Shown here: positions 9,641 to 18,037 of the stretch, one piece after another | Layout of the letters: each line of letters opens with the position of its first letter | How positions within the stretch are numbered: position 1 is the first letter of the stretch | NCBI RefSeq assembly: GCF_001610895.1 | Contig: NZ_CP011273.1 | Span: 5,952,001 to 6,016,000, forward strand | From: Planctomyces sp. SH-PL62 | GTDB taxonomy: Bacteria > Planctomycetota > Planctomycetia > Isosphaerales > Isosphaeraceae | DNA: 64,000 bases | Reading direction: 5' to 3' | The notes under the pieces: generated by a model | Told to the model about the DNA's origin: nothing | The model's input: the letters and a program-made list of their open reading frames with translations, nothing else | Database searches by the model: none | Made by a program: the position numbers and the translations under genes

Positions 9641-10075
9641 ATGTCGCCCATCACCGACGAGCAGATCGACGCCATCCTGCCGTACCTCGACCACTTCGAG
9701 GCGGCCGGCCCGAGCTATGGGATAAGATACGAGCCGTCGAGCGACCCGAACGTCATCACCCTGCCCCGCTTCCGTTTCGACGAGACGGCCGGGGCGTTCT
9801 TCCGGGCCCTCTACGACCACGGATGGATCGCGACCGATTTCGACTGGGGCGGCTGGATCGACGCGGCGCAGCAGCTCACGGAGACGCCGGGCGCGATCGA
9901 GGCCGCCGACGCCGAGACGATCCGCAAGCTGCTCACAACCCACGTCCGCTACGACCGCTTCTGCGACGACCACCTGGCGGTCGTCTTCGCCGAGGGCCAC
10001 ATGGTCAGGCTCCTGCGACGCCTGCGCGCGATCCGAGAAACCCGGCTCAGTCCCCAGCCGGCTCGAACACCTTGA
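9641..10075 (+). CDS. DUF6508 family protein
   Basis: 144-aa soluble protein, acidic, with the layout I associate with DUF6508: an N-terminal helix (DEQIDAILPYLDHF), a central ATDFDWGGW-type segment and a C-terminal YDRFCDDHLAVVFAEGHM motif followed by a basic LLRRLRAIR helix. Function of the family is unknown. The last 29 bases overlap, tail to tail, the end of the opposite-strand GH43-like gene. Confidence 0.75.
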   Translation: MSPITDEQIDAILPYLDHFEAAGPSYGIRYEPSSDPNVITLPRFRFDETAGAFFRALYDHGWIATDFDWGGWIDAAQQLTETPGAIEAADAETIRKLLTTHVRYDRFCDDHLAVVFAEGHMVRLLRRLRAIRETRLSPQPARTP

Positions 10076-10955
10076 CGTTCGGGTGCATCGTGTAGAGGCG
10101 GTCTCCCTGGGGCGTCGGGACGAGCACGGCGCTCGAGCAGTTGTCGCCGATGATCGGATTCCTGGGATACTTCTCCCACTGGATCAGATCCCTGGAGCGG
10201 GCGACGTTCGTGGTCCAGTCGCGGCCGCCGGCCTCGGCGAGGGCGTGATAGAAAAGATAGTAGAAGCCGTCGCGGCGGACGACCTGGTTGACGGCCACCG
10301 CACCGCGGTCGAAGGGCTCGGGGCCCCGGGCCAGGACGGGTTCGTCCTTGACGTTCGTCCAGACCTTGAAGTCGCGGCTGGTCGCCAGCCAGATCGCGTC
10401 GTCCCGGCGCTCGTAGAGGAGATGCCAGACGCCGTCCTCATACCAGGCGGTCGGCGTGCCGAACGAGCCGGGCCCGATCGGCGAGCCGTCCACCTTGCGG
10501 ACGTCGAGCGACCCGTGGTCGGTCCAGTGGACGCCGTCGGGCGAGCTCAGTCGGTGGATGATGTCGCCCCTCCCCTCGGCGAACATCTGGTACGTCCCGT
10601 CGGCCCGGACGACGCAGACGTCCTCGACCCACGATTTCGCGAACACCGGATTTCCGGGGTCTCGCCTCCAGGCCTTGCCGTCGCGCGAGGTCGCCCTCCC
10701 CAGCGCCATCCCCCCGGACCGCTCCGAATCGAAGCCGGTGTACCAGAGGGTGTACCCGTCGCCTTCCGGCAGGATGAACCCGCGCTCGCGAATATTTCGA
10801 TCCCAGGTCCCCTCCCCCGTCCCCTGGAACACCGGGTTCCCCGCGACCGGACGCCACGACGTGAACCGCCAGGGCTCCTCGCCGGCGACCCGCCCCGCCC
10901 CGCCGAGGACCAGGCATCCCATCCCCAAAACCCAACGCACCAGCGACTTCCGCAT
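10047..10955 (-). CDS. Secreted five-bladed beta-propeller glycosidase-like protein (GH43/GH117-like)
   Basis: 302-aa protein with an N-terminal signal sequence (KSLVRWVLGMGCLVLGGAG, cleavage near RVAGEE). Blade-like repeats with WYTGF, GRATSRDGKAWRRDPGNP, YQMFAEG, LSSPDGVHWTDHG, HLLYERRDDAIWLATSRDFKVW and YYLFYHA are typical of the GH43/GH68 propeller superfamily that acts on arabinan, xylan or similar glycans. GAGAGG sits 9 nt before the ATG at 10955; the in-frame ATG at 10964 abuts that site and is a poor start. Activity is inferred from fold only. Confidence 0.75.
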   Translation of the reverse strand: MRKSLVRWVLGMGCLVLGGAGRVAGEEPWRFTSWRPVAGNPVFQGTGEGTWDRNIRERGFILPEGDGYTLWYTGFDSERSGGMALGRATSRDGKAWRRDPGNPVFAKSWVEDVCVVRADGTYQMFAEGRGDIIHRLSSPDGVHWTDHGSLDVRKVDGSPIGPGSFGTPTAWYEDGVWHLLYERRDDAIWLATSRDFKVWTNVKDEPVLARGPEPFDRGAVAVNQVVRRDGFYYLFYHALAEAGGRDWTTNVARSRDLIQWEKYPRNPIIGDNCSSAVLVPTPQGDRLYTMHPNVKVFEPAGD

Positions 10956-10993
10956 TCCGATCATCCTCTCGCCCTGAATCGCCCAGGTTCGCC

Positions 10994-11022
10994 TTGCAAC
11001 GACGGCCCGCCGTCGCTACTCT
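10994..11022 (+). promoter_or_regulatory. Candidate sigma-70-type promoter of tRNA-Ala
   Basis: TTGCAA (10994-10999) and TACTCT (11017-11022) are separated by 17 bases and end 21 bases before the tRNA. This is a plausible housekeeping promoter for a stand-alone tRNA gene. Confidence 0.5.
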
Positions 11023-11043
11023 ATTCCTAACCCGAAGCAGATC

Positions 11044-11116
11044 GGGGCGGTAGCTCAATTGGGAGAGCGCAGCGTTCGCAATGCTGAGGTTGAGGGTTCG
11101 ATCCCCTTCCGCTCCA
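11044..11116 (+). tRNA. tRNA-Ala (anticodon CGC)
   Basis: A complete 73-nt cloverleaf can be folded: 7-bp acceptor stem (GGGGCGG with CCGCTCC, one G-U), a D arm with GCTC/GAGC around AATTGGGA, an anticodon stem CAGCG/TGCTG around the loop TTCGCAA (anticodon CGC, reading GCG), variable loop AGGTT, a T arm with TTCGATC loop, and discriminator A73. CCA is not encoded. Its 3' half is the integration target of the island that follows, and the island regenerates the 3' end, so the tRNA should remain functional. Confidence 0.93.
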
Positions 11117-11118
11117 CT
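11075..11118 (+). repeat. attL: 44-bp tRNA-Ala 3'-end repeat
   Basis: Identical over 44 bases to 24726-24769. It runs from the anticodon loop of the tRNA to two bases past the discriminator. The recombination core should lie within it. The following ~75 bases contain an inverted pair CCTAAC/GTTAGG and a CCGCCG/CGGCGG stem, possibly integrase arm sites or the tRNA terminator. Confidence 0.9.
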
Positions 11119-11195
11119 AGTCCTAACTCTCGCCGAATCCTTGCGTTAGGATACCCGCCGTCGCTCGGCGGTGCGGCCGAATGACTCCAAGAAAG

Positions 11196-11210
11196 CCGGT
11201 AGTCTACCGG
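11196..11210. promoter_or_regulatory. 15-bp palindrome CCGGTAGTCTACCGG upstream of the integrase
   Basis: Seven-base arms CCGGTAG/CTACCGG around a central T, 17 bases before the integrase ATG. The same 15-mer occurs at 53800-53814, a 14/15 copy precedes the mini-protein gene at 55627-55641, and a 13/15 copy is at 24576-24590. It looks like an operator or a recombinase-binding site. Confidence 0.6.
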
Positions 11211-11227
11211 ATTTGGAGATTTGGCCC

Positions 11228-12433
11228 ATGTCCACGCCCACCCGCCGGACGCCCACCTACCGGCATCACAAGCCCTCCGGCCAGGCGGTCGTCACTTTCG
11301 ACGGCCGAGACTTCTACCTCGGCCGGCACGGCTCCCCCGAAAGTCGGGGGGAGTACGATCGCCTTTTGGCCGAATGGCTCTCCAACGGCCGTCGGCTCGC
11401 GACTCCGACGGCCGAGGCGGATCTCTCCGTCAACGAACTGCTCCTGGCTTACCTCCGGCATGCCGACGGATACTACGTCAAGAACGGCAGGCCCACCGTC
11501 GAGCCGGGGAACATCCGGTTGGCCGTCCGGCCGCTTCGGCAGCTCTACGGCCACACCCCGGCCCGGGAGTTCGGCCCCGTGGCCTTGAAGGCGGTCCGGG
11601 GGGCTATGGCGGAGGCCGACATTTGCCGGTCCGAGATCAACCGCCGCATCGGCCGCATCATTCGCGTCTTCAAGTGGGCCGTCTCGGAGGAGATGGTCCC
11701 CCCGTCGGTCCATCAAGCCCTGCAGACCGTCCCGGGCCTCCGGCGCGGCCGGGCCGACGTTCGGGAGTCGGAGCCGGTTCGGCCGGTCCCCGATGCCTTC
11801 GTCGACGCCATCAAGCCCTACGTCTCGCGACAGGTCTGGGCGCTGGTCGAGTTGCAGCGTCTCACCGGCATGCGACCCGGCGAGGTTTGCGTCATGCGAA
11901 CGGCCGACATCGACACTTCGGGCAAGGTCTGGACCTACACTCCCGAGCGGCACAAGACCGAGCACCACGGCCGGGAGCGGCGGATCTATCTCGGCCCGGC
12001 GGCCCAAGCAATCCTCCGACCGTGGCTCCGGACCGAGCTGACGGCCTACCTCTTCTCTCCGGCGGAGGCGACGGCCGAGCGGCGGGCCGCGATGCGGGAG
12101 CGGCGCACAACTCGCGTCCAGCCCTCGCAACGGAACCGGGCAAAGGCTAGGCCGGAGAAAGAGCCGGGCGAGGTCTACACCACGGAGAGCTACCGCCGGG
12201 CGATCGCCTACGGGGTCAAGCGGGCCAACGCGGATCGGGCGAAACGGGGGGAGCCGGAGATCCCGTCATGGCACCCGCACCAACTCCGCCACTCGGCCGC
12301 GACCCGGCTCCGGAAGGAGTTCAGCCTGGACGTGGCGAGGGCCGTCCTCGGCCATAGCTCCCCGGTGGTGACGGAACTGTATGCGGAGTTGGATGGGGCC
12401 AAGGCGGCGGAGGCTATGGAACGAGTTGGATAA
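11228..12433 (+). CDS. Tyrosine recombinase (integrase) of the tRNA-Ala island
   Basis: 401-aa site-specific recombinase that should catalyse insertion and excision at the 44-bp att repeat. The ATG at 11228 follows a GGAG-like site. The N-terminal ~55 residues (TPTYRHHKPSGQAVVTFDGR) form a small DNA-binding region that is also found in the mini-protein at 55276-55611. The catalytic domain has all signature residues: Arg216 (TGMRPGEVCVM), the HxLRH box (His351-Arg354), His376 (GHSS) and the nucleophile Tyr385 (ELYAE). Nothing suggests inactivation. It is oriented away from the tRNA and is followed by a stem-loop. Confidence 0.93.
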   Translation: MSTPTRRTPTYRHHKPSGQAVVTFDGRDFYLGRHGSPESRGEYDRLLAEWLSNGRRLATPTAEADLSVNELLLAYLRHADGYYVKNGRPTVEPGNIRLAVRPLRQLYGHTPAREFGPVALKAVRGAMAEADICRSEINRRIGRIIRVFKWAVSEEMVPPSVHQALQTVPGLRRGRADVRESEPVRPVPDAFVDAIKPYVSRQVWALVELQRLTGMRPGEVCVMRTADIDTSGKVWTYTPERHKTEHHGRERRIYLGPAAQAILRPWLRTELTAYLFSPAEATAERRAAMRERRTTRVQPSQRNRAKARPEKEPGEVYTTESYRRAIAYGVKRANADRAKRGEPEIPSWHPHQLRHSAATRLRKEFSLDVARAVLGHSSPVVTELYAELDGAKAAEAMERVG

Positions 12434-12448
12434 CCGGGGACATCCGAG

Positions 12449-12472
12449 CGGCCGGCCGAGCATGGCCGGCCG
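12449..12472. terminator. Stem-loop downstream of the integrase
   Basis: A 9-bp perfect stem CGGCCGGCC/GGCCGGCCG with a 6-base loop begins 16 bases after the integrase stop. No T tract follows, so it may be a weak terminator or an mRNA-stabilising hairpin. Confidence 0.45.
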
Positions 12473-12491
12473 TTGCACAGGGGTCGCATGA

Positions 12492-13172
12492 ATGTCCGAT
12501 TATATCTGGTATCGCCCACTCGACCGATTCGGGATGCTGGCGATCGATCTGCATGAATGTCGATGGTTCCACGTCCGATCCTTCGACCCGGATGTCGGCG
12601 CCACCGGCCTATCCTACTACATGACACGAGACGGCCGATGGATCGGCTGCGAGGAGGAAGAAGACCTGATCGATGAGTCGACGCGTGGGCCGGTTTTCGG
12701 CATCACCAGATCCTACTTCGAAACACGTCCCGAAGAGGTCGCGCACGCCTTGCTAGAAGACGTGACCAATAGGGGGCGCCTCTGTCCCGAACTCGAACCG
12801 TACCGCGAGTTCGGGGATTTCGGGACATACCACGAATGGGAACGTCGTCTGTGGCAACTGGAGGACGACCCCGAGGAGCGCGGGAGGTACGCTAGGCCGA
12901 GGTGGGACCAGGAGTCGAGGCGTCTGTACCTTGGAACAGCGATCTGTCTCGAATACGCCAGGCGTGCCGACAACCAATTCATACTCTTGGAAGCCTTTGA
13001 GTCAGCCCGCTGGCCAGAGTCCATCCCGTCACCATTCCGCAGCGTGTTCCAGCTGAATCAGACGATCAAGGATATCGGACGCAAGCTGCCCAAGCCTGCG
13101 CCGCTGCGGTTCATCTGCGGACCTAATCGAGCCATTTGGCGACTGGAAACCCGGTTCCCATCTCCTAGATAA
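12492..13172 (+). CDS. Hypothetical island protein
   Basis: 226-aa soluble protein of unknown function. It begins MSDYIWYRPLDRFGMLAIDL and is rich in Trp, Arg, Glu and Asp. No signal peptide, membrane segment or known motif is visible. No strong ribosome site precedes the ATG. Base composition is less GC-rich than the flanking chromosome, consistent with acquired DNA. It lies between the integrase and a DNA-binding protein; I do not recognise the family. Confidence 0.6.
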   Translation: MSDYIWYRPLDRFGMLAIDLHECRWFHVRSFDPDVGATGLSYYMTRDGRWIGCEEEEDLIDESTRGPVFGITRSYFETRPEEVAHALLEDVTNRGRLCPELEPYREFGDFGTYHEWERRLWQLEDDPEERGRYARPRWDQESRRLYLGTAICLEYARRADNQFILLEAFESARWPESIPSPFRSVFQLNQTIKDIGRKLPKPAPLRFICGPNRAIWRLETRFPSPR

Positions 13173-13269
13173 CCCGCATCTCCCGCCCAACTCCCGGTTC
13201 AACTCCCCGCGATTCGCGATGTGATGGATCTAGCGGCGAACGATTGTGTATCGCTGCCGGAGGCATCAC

Positions 13270-13593
13270 ATGATTGATTCCCAGTGCGAAAGCGTCGTCA
13301 CGCTCGCCCAAGCGGCGGAGGAACTCCCCCGTCGGCGTCGGGGGCGGAAAACCCACGTCAGCACGATCTACCGTTGGGCAACGGCCGGTTGTCGGGGCGT
13401 CGTGTTGGAGTCCATTCAGATCGGTGCGACTCGGTGCACGAGTCGGGAGGCGTTGCAACGATTCTTCGAGCGCCTCTCGGCTCCCGTCCAGGCCGGAGCC
13501 GGGAGCGCTCCGAGCCCTTTGGGCCGGACTCTCGCCCAACGTCAGCGAGCCTCGGCGGAGGCCGACCGCAAGCTGAGCGAACTGGGGGCTTGA
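13270..13593 (+). CDS. DUF1580-like small DNA-binding protein
   Basis: 107 aa. It starts at ATG 13270 with GGAGG upstream; the longer frame from 13246 is disfavoured. The layout VTLAQAAEELPRRRRG, then VSTIYRWATAGCRGVVLES, then TSREALQRFFERL resembles DUF1580, a planctomycete family with an HTH_17/excisionase-like fold. In position (near int) and size it could be the island's excisionase or transcription regulator; that role is inferred. The C-terminal tail is Ala/Arg-rich. Confidence 0.7.
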   Translation: MIDSQCESVVTLAQAAEELPRRRRGRKTHVSTIYRWATAGCRGVVLESIQIGATRCTSREALQRFFERLSAPVQAGAGSAPSPLGRTLAQRQRASAEADRKLSELGA

Positions 13594-13598
13594 AACGG

Positions 13599-13634
13599 GA
13601 GAGGCCGTCGGGGAGGTGATCCCGACGGCCTCTC
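13599..13634. terminator. Strong stem-loop between the DUF1580 gene and the next gene
   Basis: Fourteen perfect base pairs (13599-13612 with 13621-13634) with an 8-base loop start 6 bases after the stop codon. There is no T tract, so it may act as a terminator or attenuator separating the regulator from the replication gene block. Confidence 0.55.
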
Positions 13635-13670
13635 ATGACTCACGTCTCGCTAACGAAGGAGTTCAGCCAG

Positions 13671-14405
13671 ATGAATCCTAGCAAGAGACCTACGCGCGGG
13701 GAATCCCGCGATGCGGATCATGGACAGAACGGCCTCCCGCTTGACCGCTACGGGGCCGACGACGAAACCTCGCCGGACGTCGGGGCCGATGGCCAGGCGG
13801 CCTCCGTCGGCCTCCCAGACACAGCGGAGACGCTACGGCCCGGTTCGGCCGATCCGTTCAACCTGGCCTCGCTCCGGCTCTCTCAGGATTACGCGTCGGC
13901 CGTCAGCGTCAAACGGCTCATTACGACGATTCCGGTCCGGAAGCCATCCCGGGAGTGGTTCGTCCGGACCCACCCCGATTCGTCGTATCGGCTTTCGACG
14001 TCGGTCCTCGATCTGAAAGAGGACCGGGAGGTCTACCTCGTCGCGCAGGGCCTCTGGCCGGAGCTGGCCTCGGAGGCGACGTTCTCCCCCCGGTTGCTGG
14101 TGACGGCCGTCAACCGGCAAGGCGTGCTGTTCCTCTGGCCGATCCGTCTGCCAGGGCCCGACGGCAAGATCGACGATTGGAGCCGATCCGCCCTGGACGC
14201 GGCCGAGGAGGCCAAGTCTCGATGGGTCCGAATCACGGCCAACATGAGCGCAGGCGCTTATGACATCGCCGTCGCCACGGGCCCGGCGACGGAGCCGAGT
14301 TGGCCCGACCCGACGTTCCAGGAGATCATCAAGATCGCGTTCCGGGACAAGATGGTCTCCGACTGGTCCCACCCCGTCCTCCAACGCCTGCGCGGGGAGG
14401 TCTGA
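13671..14405 (+). CDS. Hypothetical protein preceding the DNA polymerase
   Basis: 244 aa. ATG 13671 has AAGGAG 9 nt upstream, which decides the start over the upstream codon at 13635. The first ~70 residues are polar and probably disordered. The remainder (LSQDYASAVSVKRLITTIPVRKPSREWFVRTHP, then LYLV-type strands and LWPIRLPGPDG) looks like a compact alpha/beta domain of unknown function. The stop is 3 bases from the polymerase start, so the two genes are co-transcribed and probably work together in island replication. No family recognised. Confidence 0.65.
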   Translation: MNPSKRPTRGESRDADHGQNGLPLDRYGADDETSPDVGADGQAASVGLPDTAETLRPGSADPFNLASLRLSQDYASAVSVKRLITTIPVRKPSREWFVRTHPDSSYRLSTSVLDLKEDREVYLVAQGLWPELASEATFSPRLLVTAVNRQGVLFLWPIRLPGPDGKIDDWSRSALDAAEEAKSRWVRITANMSAGAYDIAVATGPATEPSWPDPTFQEIIKIAFRDKMVSDWSHPVLQRLRGEV

Positions 14406-14408
14406 TCG

Positions 14409-16271
14409 ATGCCTCCCGGACATGGCTTGGACGCCTACCGGGAGGTCTGGCTCGCCGATTTCGAGTTCTCGGCCCCACCAGGCGAACGGCCCACCCCCGT
14501 TTGTCTGGTGGCTCGGGAGTTCCGGTCGGGCCGGACCATCCGGCTATGGCAAGACGACCTCCGGGGCCGTCGGCTCCCGCCCTATCCGATCGGTCCCGAT
14601 GCGCTGTTCGTCGCCTACTTCGCATCCGCCGAGCTGGGTTGCCATCTGGCGTTGGGTTGGCCGCTCCCGGCCCGCGTCCTGGATCTCTACGCGGAGTTCC
14701 GGAACGTCGCCAACGGCCTCTGTCCGCCCAACGGGTTCGGCCTGCTGGGGGCGCTGATGCGGTACGGCTTGGACGCGATGGACGCGACCGAGAAGGGAGC
14801 CATGCGGGAGCTGGCGATCCGGGGCGGCCCCTGGACGGCGGAGGAACGGGAGGCGTTGCTGGCCTATTGCGAATCCGACGTCCTGGCGTTGTCGAAATTG
14901 CTCCCTCGGATGCTGCCGGAACTCGATCTCCCCCGGGCCGTGGCCTGCCGGGGCCGATACATGGGGGCCGTGGCCACGATGGAATGGGCCGGAGTTCCGA
15001 TCGACACGGAAACCCTCTCCCGGCTCCGCGAGGGTTGGGACTCCGTCCAGGAGCGGCTCATTCGGTCGGTCGACTCCCGCTTCGGCGTGTTCGACGGCCG
15101 GACGTTCAAGGCCGAGCGCTGGGCCGGTTGGCTGGCCCGATCGGGCGTGTCGTGGCCGAGGCTCGAATCCGGGGAGCTGGCGCTGGACGACGACACGTTC
15201 CGGGAGATGGCCCGGAGCCACCCCGACGTGGCCCTCATGCGGGAACTCCGCATCTCCCTCTCCCAACTGCGCCTCCGCGAGTTGGCGGTCGGGTCCGACG
15301 GCAGGAACCGCACCCTGCTGAGCCCCTACCGGGCCAAGACGGGCCGGAACGCTCCCTCCAACTCCCGTTTCATCTTCGGACCGTCCACATGGCTCCGGGG
15401 GCTCATCAAGCCAGGGCCGGGCCGGGCCGTGGCCTACCTCGATTGGTCGCAACAGGAGTTCGGGATCGCGGCCTCCCTCTCCGGGGATGAGGCGATGGCG
15501 GACGCCTACCGATCCGGAGACCCCTACCTCGCGTTCGGCAAGCAAGCCGGGCGGATTCCGAAGGTCGGGACCAAGCAAACCCACGGGGCCGATCGGGAAC
15601 TCTTCAAGGCTTGCGTGCTGGGCGTCCAGTACGGCATGGGCCCGGAGGCGTTGGCCCGGAGGATCGGCAAACCGACGGCCTACGGGCGGGAGCTGTTGCG
15701 GCTCCATCGCGAAACCTACCCGGCCTATTGGCGATGGTCGGGGGGGGCCGAGACCCACGCGATGCTGCTCGGCCGGCTCCATACCGTGTTCGGCTGGACC
15801 CTTCACGTCGGGCCCGACGCCAACCCGCGTTCGCTCCGGAACTACCCATGCCAGGCGAACGGGGCCGAGATGCTGCGGTTGGCTTGCTGCCTGGCGACGG
15901 ATCGGAGTCTCCCGATCATCGCTCCGGTCCATGACGCGATTCTGGCGGAGGGGCCGGCCGGATCGATCGAGGAAATCGCGGCCGAGACTCAAGAGGCGAT
16001 GGCGGAGGCGTCGGCCGTCGTCCTGGACGGGTTCCGCCTCCGATCCGACGTCAAGATCGTCCGATCGCCGGAACGCTACATGGACGATCGGGGCCGGGAG
16101 TTTTGGGGCCGCGTCATGGCGTTGCTTCCCGAGAGCCGGGAGGCCGACCGCCGGCCCCCCGTCCGAGCATGCCAGGCTTGGCTCCCGTTGGTCCGGGACC
16201 CGAGCGGGATCGCCGGGGGGGGCCGTGTTGGATTGCAAGCGGACCCGTGCGGAATCGCCACCCCCGCCTAA
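14409..16271 (+). CDS. Family A DNA polymerase with N-terminal 3'-5' exonuclease-like domain
   Basis: 620-aa replicative enzyme of the Pol I superfamily. N-terminal exonuclease signatures are Asp17/Glu19 (LADFEF) and YCESD (Tyr153, Asp157), the DEDDy pattern. Polymerase motifs are A (YLDWSQQEFG, Asp345), B/O-helix (RELFKACVLGVQYG with Arg396, Lys400, Tyr408) and C (VHDAIL, His508-Asp509). All catalytic positions are present, so activity is likely. It is about two thirds the length of chromosomal PolA and lacks the 5'-3' nuclease. Such polymerases are common in phages and plasmid-like islands. The start follows the upstream stop by 3 bases. It is presumably used for island replication after excision. 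Confidence 0.9.
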   Translation: MPPGHGLDAYREVWLADFEFSAPPGERPTPVCLVAREFRSGRTIRLWQDDLRGRRLPPYPIGPDALFVAYFASAELGCHLALGWPLPARVLDLYAEFRNVANGLCPPNGFGLLGALMRYGLDAMDATEKGAMRELAIRGGPWTAEEREALLAYCESDVLALSKLLPRMLPELDLPRAVACRGRYMGAVATMEWAGVPIDTETLSRLREGWDSVQERLIRSVDSRFGVFDGRTFKAERWAGWLARSGVSWPRLESGELALDDDTFREMARSHPDVALMRELRISLSQLRLRELAVGSDGRNRTLLSPYRAKTGRNAPSNSRFIFGPSTWLRGLIKPGPGRAVAYLDWSQQEFGIAASLSGDEAMADAYRSGDPYLAFGKQAGRIPKVGTKQTHGADRELFKACVLGVQYGMGPEALARRIGKPTAYGRELLRLHRETYPAYWRWSGGAETHAMLLGRLHTVFGWTLHVGPDANPRSLRNYPCQANGAEMLRLACCLATDRSLPIIAPVHDAILAEGPAGSIEEIAAETQEAMAEASAVVLDGFRLRSDVKIVRSPERYMDDRGREFWGRVMALLPESREADRRPPVRACQAWLPLVRDPSGIAGGGRVGLQADPCGIATPA

Positions 16272-16574
16272 CTCTTACTCTTCTATCTTCCTTTTCTGAA
16301 TGTAGGGAGGGTCGGTCGGCAGCGTGATCGTTTTGGCCGGGGCTGTCGAGCTTCCGCTGCCTGATCGGGGTTCTGGCAGGGGGACTGGTAGTTGCCCTGT
16401 CCTCCCTCCGCATCAGGCTGCCCCTGCGGGGACCCAAGCCGTGGCGCGATAAACTGACGGCCTGTCCCTTTTCCGCCCTCTGATGCGTTGCACCGACCTG
16501 CATGCTTGCTCCGCCCCGCCTCGTCGCCTATCCTGGCGCGCCTGATTTCAGACGAGACGGAAGAGGGCGAATCA
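16272..16574. other. Intergenic stretch without a gene
   Basis: About 300 bases between the polymerase and the membrane-GAF gene. I see no credible ORF, RNA or repeat. A TTG at 16488 would extend the downstream gene but has no ribosome site. The promoter for the next two genes is probably here. Confidence 0.5.
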
Positions 16575-17438
16575 GTGTCGGCCAAGAAACGACATCACCC
16601 GAAACACTGGCTTCGTTGGCATGTCAACGGGCTGCTGAAGTGGCTCAGCACAAATCGCCTAGCAAACTGGGTCAGGGTGGTCGCTGCGTGGACGATCTGG
16701 TCCACATTAATAGCAATTCCTTACTTCAAGTTCAGCGAAGGCCGCGATTTCAGAGGCTATCCCTTTCTTGAGTGGATCTCCGGGAGGCAAGCGGTCTTCA
16801 TTCTCGGCCTGCTCATCCTCCAGACCCTCTGTCAACTGGCCATCTGGGTTCTGGGATTCTTCGAGGAACAGAACCTAAAGAAAATTCATAAAGCGCTCGA
16901 CTCGATCGCGGAGAATCATTTCCCTGGGGTGGATCTCAACTCGCACAGCGCTAGGGCGACCCTGTTCAAGAAACGATGGTTCCCGGGCCTAGGCTGCTGG
17001 TTGGGCGTCGTCGACCGTTCGGGGCAAAACCACCGTCGAATGCGATCCATCTTCTCGGTGGACGACCACGACGAAAGAGGAAACACGGGCGTCGCCGGGA
17101 CGTGCTACTGGAAGGCGCGGACGATCGTCTGCGTCGCCGAACCTATCGAGCTTACCGGCGAAAGCGGAGAGGTCGCTACATCGGAAAATACCGAGGCACG
17201 CGACGAGGTTTGCAACGTTTACAAGAGGAGGACGTTCTTGACGGACGAAGAGTATTCCAGGCTATCGATGAGGTCCTGCGTTTTCCTGGCCACCTGCATT
17301 AAAATCGACGGTGAGAAATGGGGCGTCCTCGTCCTCGACACGACGGATCTGAAGGCTGCCCCCGGAGAGAAGCAGAAAAAGCAGCGAACTGGACGCCTTG
17401 AGCACGCCACGGAACTCCTGAGCACCTTCCTGAAGTAA
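16575..17438 (+). CDS. Membrane protein with two N-terminal TM helices and a GAF-like sensor domain
   Basis: 287 aa from a GTG start with GGAAGAGG about 8 nt upstream. Predicted membrane helices cover residues of about 32-52 (VRVVAAWTIWSTLIAIPYF) and 72-95. The cytoplasmic part has GAF features: GVAGTCYWKARTIVCVAEP, then a LSMRSCVFLATCIKIDGEKWGVLVLDTTD strand pair. GAF domains bind small ligands or sense redox state; the ligand is unknown. No output domain is attached. The downstream gene is 12 bases away and probably encodes the partner. Base composition is less GC-rich than neighbours. Possibly a defence or prophage-sensing pair, but that is speculative. Confidence 0.65.
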   Translation: MSAKKRHHPKHWLRWHVNGLLKWLSTNRLANWVRVVAAWTIWSTLIAIPYFKFSEGRDFRGYPFLEWISGRQAVFILGLLILQTLCQLAIWVLGFFEEQNLKKIHKALDSIAENHFPGVDLNSHSARATLFKKRWFPGLGCWLGVVDRSGQNHRRMRSIFSVDDHDERGNTGVAGTCYWKARTIVCVAEPIELTGESGEVATSENTEARDEVCNVYKRRTFLTDEEYSRLSMRSCVFLATCIKIDGEKWGVLVLDTTDLKAAPGEKQKKQRTGRLEHATELLSTFLK

Positions 17439-17450
17439 GGGAGATCCGAA

Positions 17451-17912
17451 ATGCCTCGCCATGTCTGGGTCAACTCCGATCGACTGGAACGCGGCCGAGC
17501 CGTCCGCGATGTCGACGGTATGGAGTTGATCGTCGAGGTTTCGCCTTACAGCATGCCTAAGGCGGCGGTAGGAAGGTACGAGAAGGCCAAAGGCTCGTTC
17601 CTGATCGAATTCAGGTACATCGACAACGAGCCCGCTTCGCGAAACCCGAGGTCGATCAACGGGGTGGTGATCCGCGAAGGCAAGTACAGTCGCAAGATCC
17701 TCAGCATCTCCATTCCCATCGACGAACCACATCTGAGCAAGATCGGCTTCATTTCCCTCCAAACGAAGATCGCCCAGGCTTTCCGCGAGCGGGTGAAGGA
17801 CGTCGTCGATCCCGATTCTCCGAAGGGTCCCGACGTCCTTAATCAGGAGGTCGCCGAAGAGATCCTCGACGAAGCGACGCTCAAAGAACTCACCGCCGAA
17901 CTGGTAGGCTGA
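17451..17912 (+). CDS. Hypothetical partner of the membrane-GAF protein
   Basis: 153-aa soluble protein, ATG with GGGAG 8 nt upstream, 12 bases after the membrane-GAF gene. It begins MPRHVWVNSDRLERGRAV, has a beta-rich centre (GSFLIEFRYIDNEP, ILSISIPIDEPHLSKIGFIS) and an acidic helical C-terminus (EVAEEILDEATLKEL). No known family recognised. Close spacing and shared lower GC suggest it forms a functional unit with its neighbour. Confidence 0.6.
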   Translation: MPRHVWVNSDRLERGRAVRDVDGMELIVEVSPYSMPKAAVGRYEKAKGSFLIEFRYIDNEPASRNPRSINGVVIREGKYSRKILSISIPIDEPHLSKIGFISLQTKIAQAFRERVKDVVDPDSPKGPDVLNQEVAEEILDEATLKELTAELVG

Positions 17913-18037
17913 ACCATCACGCCCTAGGCCGCCCACTGGATGCCGACCCCGCCGGTCAGCCAGCGGACCTGATCGCGGAGCCAGTTCCTCGGAGTCCAGG
18001 ACTCTCGTCGAGGCCGCGCCGAGCGGCTCCGACCCCC

